Source: Thermococcus sp. (GTDB lineage Archaea; Methanobacteriota_B; Thermococci; Thermococcales; Thermococcaceae). Taken from it: a DNA stretch of 6,242 nt. Below are positions 1-4,940 of the stretch, one piece after another. Each line of letters begins with the position of its first letter. The stretch's first letter is position 1. The stretch spans positions 1 through 6,242 of the forward strand of contig JAMONK010000216.1 in the NCBI GenBank assembly GCA_027065835.1. The letters run 5' to 3'. The notes under the pieces were generated by a model. That model was given only the letters and a program-made list of their open reading frames with translations, made no database searches and was not told the DNA's origin. The translations under genes were made by a program, and so were the position numbers.

Positions 1-8
1 ATATAAAC
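1..8 (+). promoter_or_regulatory. possible TATA box of the HAD gene
   Basis: The window opens with ATATAAAC, which resembles an archaeal TATA element. Its upstream BRE would lie outside the window. Transcription from it would begin about 25 bases on, close to the ATG at 29, so the message would have almost no leader. A purine-rich GAGGAGAG (13-20), placed like a ribosome binding site, would then not be transcribed. Either the gene is leaderless from here or it is read from further upstream. Confidence 0.35.
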
Positions 9-28
9 CTCCGAGGAGAGCCCGGTAT

Positions 29-715
29 ATGACGGTCTATCTTTTTGACTTTGATGGGACGCTCGTTGACAGCACACAGGCCGTTGAGAAAGCCCTCCGC
101 CTCGCCATCGAAAAGACGGTCCCTGCGGTCATAGAAAGTGACCTATACGACGAGTATTACAAGGCGCTGTTCCTCTTCATAAAGGGAAGGCTGACGTACC
201 GCCATTTGGGGGTCATTCATGAACTCGTGGCCCAGGGTACCATACACGAGTACTACAGCCTGATGCCCCGCTTCATCAGGGACTTCCCCCATGCGCGAAG
301 GGTGGTGAGGAAGTTGCGGAGGAGGGGGAGAACCGTGATCTCATTCTCGGGCGAGCACACGTACCCCGGAGGTAAGGTGCTCTTCCTCAAGAAAACCGGC
401 TGGTACGATGAGTTTGATGAAATAATAACCTTCAAAGGCACCAGAGATATGCTCCAGAAATTCGGGACGGTGAGGGAGCTTTATCCTGATTGCCCAGTTG
501 TCTGGATTGACGACAGCCCAAGTAGATTCACGTACATCCTGGATGAAAACGCCCTCCTCGTCCAAAAAGCCTCCCCTTACAAGAGCGACGTTGCCCTCCT
601 CTTCGAAAGGGACAACTTCGTCAAGATAACAAGCCTAAGGGAGCTCCTTGAAATCGACGACAGTCTCATGGAGTTCGGGGATGGGACAGGACATCAGTGC
701 ACCGGTTCACAATGA
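29..715 (+). CDS. HAD-superfamily hydrolase (phosphatase-like)
   Basis: A 228-residue cytoplasmic protein of the haloacid dehalogenase superfamily, probably a small-molecule phosphatase; the substrate cannot be read from sequence. Motif I is DFDGT at residues 7-11, with nucleophile Asp7 and acid/base Asp9. This lies so near the N-terminus that ATG 29 is the only sensible start. Residues about 15-90 are helical and would form the cap domain. Motif II is probably the strand TVISFSGEH (102-110), using Ser105 or Ser107. The motif III lysine is probably Lys136 in TFKGTRD, with Lys116 as an alternative. Motif IV is WIDDSP (159-164), with Asp161 and Asp162 binding magnesium. All four motifs are present and in order, so the enzyme is likely active. 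The tail after residue 212 is polar and looks unstructured. A purine-rich GAGGAGAG lies 8-10 bases ahead of the ATG. The next gene begins 68 bases downstream behind its own promoter. Confidence 0.88.
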   Translation: MTVYLFDFDGTLVDSTQAVEKALRLAIEKTVPAVIESDLYDEYYKALFLFIKGRLTYRHLGVIHELVAQGTIHEYYSLMPRFIRDFPHARRVVRKLRRRGRTVISFSGEHTYPGGKVLFLKKTGWYDEFDEIITFKGTRDMLQKFGTVRELYPDCPVVWIDDSPSRFTYILDENALLVQKASPYKSDVALLFERDNFVKITSLRELLEIDDSLMEFGDGTGHQCTGSQ

Positions 716-734
716 GGCCCCTGAAGGAGTAAAT

Positions 735-745
735 CTTAAAAATAT
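735..745 (+). promoter_or_regulatory. TATA-like promoter of rpl35Ae
   Basis: CTTAAAAATAT in the gap after the HAD gene is an A/T-rich TATA-like element in otherwise GC-rich DNA. Transcription would start near 766. That gives a leader of about 18 bases carrying the ribosome binding site GGAGGTGA (771-778) ahead of ATG 784. The spacing argues against the earlier in-frame ATG at 763, which would precede both the predicted transcript start and the binding site. Confidence 0.5.
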
Positions 746-783
746 CCCTGGAAACCCCTTCGATGAGGAAGGAGGTGAGGGCG

Positions 784-1050
784 ATGGCCAGGGTCAGAGC
801 GATCGTCCTTGCCTATGCCGGGACAAAGGAGCACCAGAACAACCACCACATGATTCTCAAACCCCTCGACCTTAAGGGGCGTGGAAAGGCTACAGGGCTC
901 ATCGGAAGGCGCGTGGTCTGGAAGAGCCCAACCGGAAGGAAGCTCTTTGGAAGGGTGGTACGGAAACACGGAAACGGCGACAGGATCAGGGTGTATTTTA
1001 AACGGGGACTTCCAGGCCAGGCCCTGGGGGACTACGTCGAAATCCTTTAA
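784..1050 (+). CDS. rpl35ae: large ribosomal subunit protein L35Ae
   Basis: An 88-residue basic protein of the archaeal/eukaryotic L35Ae family (eL33), a component of the 50S subunit with no bacterial counterpart. The hallmark is the C-terminal half: [11 protein letters not shown] (41-51), then [11 protein letters not shown] (56-66), then the end [13 protein letters not shown] (76-88). The N-terminal half, with [11 protein letters not shown] (11-21), fits the family's RNA-facing beta-barrel. The start at 784 is chosen because GGAGGTGA (771-778) sits 5 bases ahead and the product matches the family length of about 87 residues. The open frame extends seven codons further up to ATG 763, but that ATG has no binding site. 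The gene is followed after 32 bases by trm1, whose apparent promoter overlaps the end of this coding sequence. Constitutive, high expression is expected for a ribosomal protein. Confidence 0.96.
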   Translation: MARVRAIVLAYAGTKEHQNNHHMILKPLDLKGRGKATGLIGRRVVWKSPTGRKLFGRVVRKHGNGDRIRVYFKRGLPGQALGDYVEIL

Positions 1051-1052
1051 AC
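1038..1052 (+). promoter_or_regulatory. probable promoter of trm1, overlapping the rpl35Ae stop codon
   Basis: CGAAAT (1038-1043) reads as a BRE and is followed by CTTTAAAC (1045-1052), a good TATA-like box that contains the TAA stop of rpl35Ae. Transcription would start near 1074, giving a very short leader made up essentially of the ribosome binding site GGTGA (1074-1078). Co-transcription with rpl35Ae is also possible because the gap is only 32 bases. Confidence 0.45.
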
Positions 1053-1082
1053 CTCCCAACCTTTTCTTTCCCCGGTGAGATG

Positions 1083-2219
1083 ATGGAGTTCGTTGAGGTG
1101 CGGGAAGGACTCGCGAGGATACTCGTCCCAAAGGCCGAGCGCATCTACGATGCGCCGGTCTTCTACAACCCCGTGATGAAGCTCAACAGGGACATAAGCA
1201 CCCTGGCGGTGCGGGTCCTGGGCGTCAAGTCGGTTATCGATGCCCTCTCTGCCACCGGGGTTAGAGGCATTCGATACGCGCTTGAGACGCAGGCTGAGGA
1301 GGTCTGGTTGAACGATATAAATGAGGACGCCTTCCGTTTAATAGTCGAGAACGTGAAGCGCAACACCAAGACCGAACCGGAATTAACGGGGAGAATGGCC
1401 GAATTCCGGGGAGCAAGGAAGATTACTGTAACAAACGACGACGCTAACCGGGTAATGGCGAACAATTTCAGGCACTTCGAGTTCGTTGATCTGGACCCCT
1501 TCGGCTCGCCGATGGAGTTTCTGGACACCGCCCTTCGTTCCGTCAGGCGCAGGGGGGTTCTGGCGGTTACGGCGACGGACACCGGCGTCCTGTGCGGGGC
1601 GTACAAACACGCCTGCAGGAGAAAGTACCTTGCCGAGCCCGTAAGGGGGGAGCTGTGCCACGAAGCCGGGCTGAGGATATTGGTGGGTGCCGTGGTGAGG
1701 TACGCCGCCAAATACGACCTCGGCGTTGATGTCCTTCTAGCGTACTATCGCGACCACTACTTCAGAGCCTTCCTGAGACTGAAGAGCGGGGCAAAGAAAG
1801 CGGACGATACCCTGAGGCGGCTCGGCTATATGTGGCAGGAGGAAAACGGAAAGTTCGAGTACAATGAGGATTTCCTCCCCAGGCGGCCCGGGGCCTATGG
1901 TCCCCTCTGGCTGGGTCCCCTGAAAGATCAGGAGTTTGTGGGGGCCCTTCTCACCGCCGCCGAGAACTCCCACCTAGGCGATCCTAGAAAAACCCCCGAG
2001 TTTCTCAGGCTCCTGGCCGAAGAGCTGGATGTTCCGTTCTTCCACGATACCCACGCACTGGCACGGAGAAACGGACTGCAGGTCGGAAAGCTCACGAGGA
2101 TCATCGAAGAACTGCGCAATATGGGGTACAGGGCAACCAGGACGCATTTTTCACCGACGGCCCTGAAGACGGATGCACCGTTTGAAGACGTGATGGACGC
2201 CTTACGAGAGCTCCAGTGA
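1083..2219 (+). CDS. trm1: tRNA (guanine-26-N2)-dimethyltransferase Trm1
   Basis: A 378-residue AdoMet-dependent enzyme that methylates the exocyclic amine of G26 of tRNA, usually twice, to give m2,2G26. This supports correct tRNA folding at high temperature. Numbering from ATG 1083, the N-terminal class I methyltransferase domain shows motif [15 protein letters not shown] (51-64), the AdoMet-ribose acidic residues in VWLNDIN (74-80), and the catalytic motif DLDPFGSP (136-143) with Asp138. VTATD-LCG follows at about 162-172. The C-terminal domain (about 240-378) ends in the conserved [12 protein letters not shown] (348-359) and is typical of archaeal Trm1. Length matches the archaeal family (about 380). 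Two ATGs stand side by side at 1080 and 1083. I chose 1083 because GGTGA (1074-1078) is only 1 base from the first, and remembered Pyrococcus homologues begin ME-VEVREG. No truncation or missing motif is seen. Confidence 0.96.
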   Translation: MEFVEVREGLARILVPKAERIYDAPVFYNPVMKLNRDISTLAVRVLGVKSVIDALSATGVRGIRYALETQAEEVWLNDINEDAFRLIVENVKRNTKTEPELTGRMAEFRGARKITVTNDDANRVMANNFRHFEFVDLDPFGSPMEFLDTALRSVRRRGVLAVTATDTGVLCGAYKHACRRKYLAEPVRGELCHEAGLRILVGAVVRYAAKYDLGVDVLLAYYRDHYFRAFLRLKSGAKKADDTLRRLGYMWQEENGKFEYNEDFLPRRPGAYGPLWLGPLKDQEFVGALLTAAENSHLGDPRKTPEFLRLLAEELDVPFFHDTHALARRNGLQVGKLTRIIEELRNMGYRATRTHFSPTALKTDAPFEDVMDALRELQ

Positions 2220-2272
2220 TCCTCCTGAACCGTCGAGAGGGTGCTTCCACAGGGAGACACGTTTAAGGCCGC

Positions 2273-2287
2273 AAAAACTTAATAAAC
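2273..2287 (+). promoter_or_regulatory. promoter of the small membrane protein gene
   Basis: AAAAA (2273-2277) serves as BRE and CTTAATAAAC (2278-2287) as TATA box. Transcription would start near 2308, inside the inverted repeat at 2296-2312. The leader of about 24 bases carries GGAGGTGA (2320-2327) four bases ahead of ATG 2332. An overlapping ATG at 2328 directly abuts the binding site and is in another frame. Confidence 0.55.
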
Positions 2288-2295
2288 ATTACACC

Positions 2296-2312
2296 CTAGC
2301 TTGTAAGGCTAG
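2296..2312. repeat. short inverted repeat at the predicted transcription start
   Basis: CTAGC (2296-2300) is mirrored by GCTAG (2308-2312). The arms can extend inward by a T-G and a T-A pair to leave a three-base loop. The repeat sits 9 bases after the TATA box and covers the predicted start site. That is where an archaeal repressor would block polymerase, but it may be chance. Confidence 0.4.
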
Positions 2313-2331
2313 AACCGTGGGAGGTGAATGA

Positions 2332-2700
2332 ATGAGCGCCCTTGGGGGGTTGACACTTCTGGGACTCGGAGTGGGGGCTACGGTCTTTGTTGGACTGATA
2401 GCGCTACTGGTCGCAGCGTACTTCATGAAGCTGGGTGCCAAAGTTGCCGGGATCGAGAACCCCACCCTTGGCAAAAGCCTCGTTGCGATACTGGGCGGAG
2501 GGATCTTGGCAGGGATCGTTGCGGCGGTACTGTTCTTCCTGCCGGTGATAAACGTCATAATAGCGTTCATCGTGTACATCTGGGTGATCAAAGCAGTTTT
2601 CAACACCGGCTGGGGAAGGGCGTTCCTGGCATGGCTTATCTCGATAATAATAGCCGGGATTACGTTCTTCATCCTTGGGCTGATAGTCGCGGCCCTGTGA
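2332..2700 (+). CDS. small multi-spanning membrane protein, unknown function
   Basis: A 122-residue, very hydrophobic protein of unknown function, expected in the cytoplasmic membrane. Four membrane segments can be read: about 8-32, 47-70, 72-90 and 97-121. Pro71 lies between the second and third, suggesting a tight hairpin. A short charged loop, KLGAKVAGIENPTLGK (33-48), separates the first two segments. The stretch FNTGWGRAFLAW (90-101), between the last two, carries most of the polar residues of the C-terminal half and is the best candidate for a functional or interaction site. The helices are rich in Gly, Ala and small residues, which favours tight packing or oligomers. No signal peptide, catalytic motif or metal ligand set is evident. 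The gene has its own promoter and a strong GGAGGTGA site, so it is very likely real. It converges on the MATE gene with 28 bases between stop codons, which does not imply a shared role. Confidence 0.85.
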   Translation: MSALGGLTLLGLGVGATVFVGLIALLVAAYFMKLGAKVAGIENPTLGKSLVAILGGGILAGIVAAVLFFLPVINVIIAFIVYIWVIKAVFNTGWGRAFLAWLISIIIAGITFFILGLIVAAL

Positions 2701-2704
2701 TGTA

Positions 2705-2715
2705 TTCTTCTTTTT
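2705..2715 (+). terminator. T-rich terminator of the small membrane protein gene
   Basis: TTCTTCTTTTT follows the stop codon by 4 bases and ends in five Ts, typical of archaeal intrinsic termination without a hairpin. The complementary strand is A-rich here, so the tract does not serve the converging MATE gene. Confidence 0.55.
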
Positions 2716-2728
2716 GATTCAGCCTGTT

Positions 2729-4099
2729 TCAGACCTTCACGTGCTTCCACTTGCCCCTCTTGAATATCCACCAGTACATTGCGGCGCTCGTGAAGGTTTC
2801 CAGGCTCATCGCGACCCAGGCCGCGACGACTCCCATGCCCCCAAGGCTCAGCGGTCCAATGGTGAATCCAAACCCCAACAGGTAGGCGGGGATTATCCTG
2901 AACAGGAGTTTACTGACCGCCGTCACGTACATCGGACTCTTAGTGTCGCCGGCACCCCGTAGGGAGCCGCTTAAAACGAAGACCCATCCAAGGGGGATCT
3001 CGCTTATTCCAACTATTAGGAGGTATATTGAGGCGAGGTGCAGAACCGTACCGTAGTTTGGATCGCTTGAGGTCAGGAAAGGCATCACAAGGTAACGGGG
3101 AAAGAAGATAAGGACCATGGCCATAGCACTCATGAAGAGGGACACCATCTTGATGGCCTCTTTTACCGTCCTCTCGGCTTCCTCCGGTCGTCCGGCACCG
3201 AGGTTCTGCCCCACCAGGGCCGAGGAAGCAACGTTGAAACCGAAGGCGGGCATATACGCTATACTCTCGACCCTAAGGCCGATCTGGTGGGCGGCCAGGG
3301 CCACATCCCCAAAGCGCGTAACGATGCTCATGTAGAGGAAGTTGTAAAAGCTGAACAGACCCCTTTCAACGAGCGTTGGAGTCCCTATCCTCACTATGCG
3401 CCCGATCATCTCCGGATGGAAGCTCCAGCTCGGCGAGAACCTTATCACCAGCCTCCCGGAGAGGAGCAGGATCATTACAATGACCGTGGCCGTCGTTATC
3501 CCTATGCCGGAAGCCCAGGCGGCCCCAACTGCCCCGAGTCTTGGGAACCCCAGCTTGCCGTATATGAGGAGGTAATCAAAGGTGGCGTTGAGAACGTTCA
3601 TAAGTATTCCAACCTTCATGGGCGTCTTCGTATCTCCCGCACCCCTGAGCGCCGAGTTTGAGGTGAACAGGACAAAGCGTATGGGGTAGAAGAGGAAGAC
3701 AACCTTGAGATACGAGTCGGCCAGTGACAGGAGCGCACCCTTCGCCCCCATTATCCTGAGCACGTCGTCACCGAAGAACCAGCCGAAGAGCATAACCGGA
3801 ACGCCGAGGATGAACGCCAGGTAGAGGCTCTGCTCAAGAACCAGCTCGGCACTCTCAAAGTCCCTAGCCCCGACGAAGCGCGCCACGAGGGCCAGGGTCC
3901 CCACGGAGACCGTCATCATTATGGGAAACATGAACCAGCTAACCTGGCCGCCGAGACCGACGGCGGCTATGGCGAGGGCGCTCACGTGACCCACCATCAG
4001 TGTGTCTACTAGATTGAGCATCGTCTGGGAGATGTTGGCTATTATGGCGGGCCATGCCAGTGACCAGATTCTCCGCTGGGTATTATTGAACTGAAACAT
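2729..4099 (-). CDS. MATE-family multidrug/cation antiporter
   Basis: A 456-residue inner-membrane transporter of the multidrug and toxic compound extrusion family, which exports organic cations or drugs in exchange for protons or sodium. It has the expected length for 12 helices built from two six-helix repeats, and the duplication is visible: LRGAGDTKTP (151-160) in the first half matches LRGAGDTKSP (380-389) in the second. ALVARFVGARDFESAE (70-85) likewise matches SALVGQNLGAGRPEEAE (293-309). Asp32 in LNLVDTLMVGH (29-38) is the conserved first-helix acidic residue used for ion coupling, and Glu278 in RVESIAYMP corresponds to the seventh-helix glutamate of NorM-type members. It does not resemble the N-terminus I remember for the crystallised Pyrococcus furiosus MATE, so it is probably a different paralogue. 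ATG 4099 is supported by GAGGGA (4107-4112) 7 bases upstream and a promoter at 4137-4151. The substrate is unknown. Confidence 0.93.
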   Translation of the reverse strand: MFQFNNTQRRIWSLAWPAIIANISQTMLNLVDTLMVGHVSALAIAAVGLGGQVSWFMFPIMMTVSVGTLALVARFVGARDFESAELVLEQSLYLAFILGVPVMLFGWFFGDDVLRIMGAKGALLSLADSYLKVVFLFYPIRFVLFTSNSALRGAGDTKTPMKVGILMNVLNATFDYLLIYGKLGFPRLGAVGAAWASGIGITTATVIVMILLLSGRLVIRFSPSWSFHPEMIGRIVRIGTPTLVERGLFSFYNFLYMSIVTRFGDVALAAHQIGLRVESIAYMPAFGFNVASSALVGQNLGAGRPEEAERTVKEAIKMVSLFMSAMAMVLIFFPRYLVMPFLTSSDPNYGTVLHLASIYLLIVGISEIPLGWVFVLSGSLRGAGDTKSPMYVTAVSKLLFRIIPAYLLGFGFTIGPLSLGGMGVVAAWVAMSLETFTSAAMYWWIFKRGKWKHVKV

Positions 4100-4136
4100 T
4101 AAGACGTCCCTCTAACCGATGAAAGCATCATAGAGG

Positions 4137-4151
4137 TTTAATAAGGTTTCT
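4137..4151 (-). promoter_or_regulatory. promoter of the MATE gene
   Basis: On the minus strand AGAAAC (4151-4146) is a BRE and TTATTAAA (4144-4137) a TATA box. Transcription would start near 4114, giving a leader of about 15 bases that carries the GAGGGA binding site (4107-4112) for ATG 4099. A perfect CCCGCGGG palindrome lies just upstream, at 4153-4160. Confidence 0.5.
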
Positions 4152-4152
4152 G

Positions 4153-4160
4153 CCCGCGGG
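4153..4160. repeat. 8-base palindrome CCCGCGGG upstream of the MATE promoter
   Basis: A perfect self-complementary octamer sits two bases upstream of the BRE of the MATE promoter as read on the minus strand. The position would suit an activator or repressor half of a larger operator. Only eight bases are symmetric, so chance is a fair alternative. Confidence 0.3.
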
Positions 4161-4194
4161 GGTTAGCTGAACACGAAGATGTCCGAGAAGGGTC

Positions 4195-4230
4195 AGATGA
4201 AAAACCTTAGATGAAAAACCAAAATAAAAG
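4195..4230 (-). terminator. multi-T-tract terminator of the lsm-rpl37e unit
   Basis: Read on the minus strand just after the rpl37e stop codon, the DNA shows TTTTATTTT, then GGTTTTTCATCT twice. The two 12-base copies (4209-4220 and 4195-4206) are separated by two bases. Three successive T runs with no hairpin are a typical archaeal intrinsic terminator, here with a duplicated unit. The rest of the gap towards the MATE promoter (4161-4194) holds nothing I can identify. Confidence 0.6.
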
Positions 4231-4233
4231 GAA

Positions 4234-4425
4234 TCAGTAGGCGAGGTTCCTCTTCTTCTTCCACTTGTGGGACCAGCTGTACTTCCTCATGCGCCTGCTC
4301 CTGCCGAAACCACAGGCGGCGCAGTAGCCCTTCTGGACGTTAAAGGCGCGCCTACCGCAGCGCCTGCACCGTATGTGAGTTGGAGTGTGATTCCTCCTTC
4401 CCTTCGGCTCTGTTCCGCTTCCCAT
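4234..4425 (-). CDS. rpl37e: large ribosomal subunit protein L37e
   Basis: A 63-residue, strongly basic zinc-ribbon protein of the 50S subunit, family L37e (eL37), shared by archaea and eukaryotes. The zinc ligands are Cys20 and Cys23 in IRCRRCGRR and Cys35 and Cys38 in YCAACGFG, and all four are present. The N-terminus [14 protein letters not shown] (4-17) and the basic tail [13 protein letters not shown] (48-60) are the rRNA-binding extensions of the family. Length matches Pyrococcus homologues (about 62). ATG 4425 has GAGGTGA (4436-4430) four bases upstream. The gene lies 25 bases behind lsm on the same strand with no promoter-like sequence between, so the two are almost certainly one transcript. 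Strong constitutive expression is expected. Confidence 0.97.
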   Translation of the reverse strand: MGSGTEPKGRRNHTPTHIRCRRCGRRAFNVQKGYCAACGFGRSRRMRKYSWSHKWKKKRNLAY

Positions 4426-4450
4426 CGTATCACCTCGCTATCCAAAGCGC

Positions 4451-4681
4451 TCACTCAAGCTCAACCGGGGAGATGGCCAGAACGTTGTCTCCCCTGATGA
4501 CGATTTTACCGTACTTCTTAACCACCTCGCCCTCCTGGATCAGGTCGGCATCGGCGAGGACTATGTTCAGGTGTATGTCGTAACCGATGAGCTTACCCCT
4601 AAACTCCGAACCCCTCTTGAGGAGCACGAGGACATCCTTGTCAAGGGACTTGTGTATAACGTCAAGTGGTCTTTCCGCCAT
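4451..4681 (-). CDS. lsm: archaeal Sm-like (LSm/SmAP) RNA-binding protein
   Basis: A 76-residue Sm-fold protein that assembles as a doughnut, typically a heptamer in euryarchaea, and binds U-rich RNA. It is thought to act in RNA processing or as an RNA chaperone. The Sm1 motif spans about 7-47, with the RNA-binding loop YDIHLN (34-39) supplying His37 and Asn39. The Sm2 motif is KIVIRGDNVLAIS (59-71), with Arg63-Gly-Asp65 completing the uridine pocket. Length matches Pyrococcus SmAP1. The open frame runs eight codons further up to ATG 4705. I start at 4681 because GGAGGTG (4695-4689) lies 7 bases ahead, family proteins begin MAERPLDVIH, and the upstream codons would encode an atypical Cys- and Trp-containing extension. 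It is first in a two-gene unit with rpl37e, an arrangement widely kept in archaea. Confidence 0.97.
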   Translation of the reverse strand: MAERPLDVIHKSLDKDVLVLLKRGSEFRGKLIGYDIHLNIVLADADLIQEGEVVKKYGKIVIRGDNVLAISPVELE

Positions 4682-4730
4682 TTTCACACACCTCCAAATA
4701 ATCAAAGTTCATAGCGATAACGAGGGGAAC

Positions 4731-4746
4731 GGTTTATAACTCTTTC
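4731..4746 (-). promoter_or_regulatory. promoter of the lsm-rpl37e unit
   Basis: On the minus strand GAAAGA (4746-4741) is a BRE and GTTATAAACC (4740-4731) a TATA box. Transcription would start near 4708, giving a leader of about 27 bases with the strong binding site at 4695-4689. The same box reads GGTTTATAAC on the plus strand, so weak initiation to the right near 4761 is conceivable. Confidence 0.6.
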
Positions 4747-4880
4747 CCCCAGAGGCCAAGGGAAAGGTGCTCATCTTCCATCTCCGCTGTTCTCGTGAAT
4801 TTTGTAGGGGGGTGATATTCACTATGTTCCTACGTAACTTTTGTCCAATGTGTCCTTCTGAAATGCCAACTCCACGAAAA
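4747..4880 (+). other. divergent intergenic region with possible alternative start and nested inverted repeats
   Basis: No gene is called here, although the frame of the downstream exported protein stays open back to 4767. The stretch is locally AT-richer than its surroundings. It holds a GGTGAT site (4811-4816) 7 bases ahead of an in-frame ATG at 4824. It also holds two interlocking inverted repeats: GTGAAT (4795-4800) with ATTCAC (4817-4822), and GTAGG (4804-4808) with CCTAC (4829-4833). Encoded residues here are not convincingly protein-like. If transcribed, this could be a structured leader; otherwise it is ordinary spacer. Confidence 0.3.
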
Positions 4881-4881
4881 A

Positions 4882-4896
4882 CGAAACAGATAAATA
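4882..4896 (+). promoter_or_regulatory. promoter of the exported-protein gene
   Basis: CGAAAC (4882-4887) matches a BRE and GATAAATA (4889-4896) a TATA box. Transcription would start near 4918-4920, leaving a leader of about 20 bases with GGAGGGG (4930-4936) four bases ahead of ATG 4941. The coherent spacing is the main reason for preferring that start. Confidence 0.6.
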
Positions 4897-4940
4897 CTTT
4901 GAACGCGTTACCGTATCTGACAGCCCTCTGGAGGGGTCGG

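Noticed and set aside
763..783. Seven-codon N-terminal extension of L35Ae from ATG 763.
   Set aside because: It lies before the GGAGGTGA site and the predicted transcript start and exceeds the family length.
1163..1711. Long minus-strand open frame of 182 codons inside trm1.
   Set aside because: It is antisense to a clear, complete Trm1 gene; its composition is that expected from the reverse of a GC-rich gene, and it has no start signals.
2220..2272. Searched the gap after trm1 for a terminator or small RNA.
   Set aside because: No T run, hairpin or C/D-type boxes could be found in this stretch.
4118..4129. Small inverted repeat GATG-AAAG-CATC near the predicted MATE transcript start.
   Set aside because: Only four base pairs, expected often by chance.
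4179..4214. Eleven-codon open frame MSEKGQMKNLR on the plus strand, ending in the repeat region.
   Set aside because: It has no good ribosome binding site or promoter and lies partly inside the minus-strand terminator repeat, so it is most likely chance.
4682..4705. Eight-codon N-terminal extension of the LSm protein from ATG 4705.
   Set aside because: It spans the strong ribosome binding site of ATG 4681, and remembered homologues begin at MAERPLD.
4812..4862. Possible C/D-box guide RNA with GTGATAT as C box and CTGA at 4859-4862 as D box.
   Set aside because: The C box has two mismatches to RTGATGA and no internal D'/C' pair is visible.
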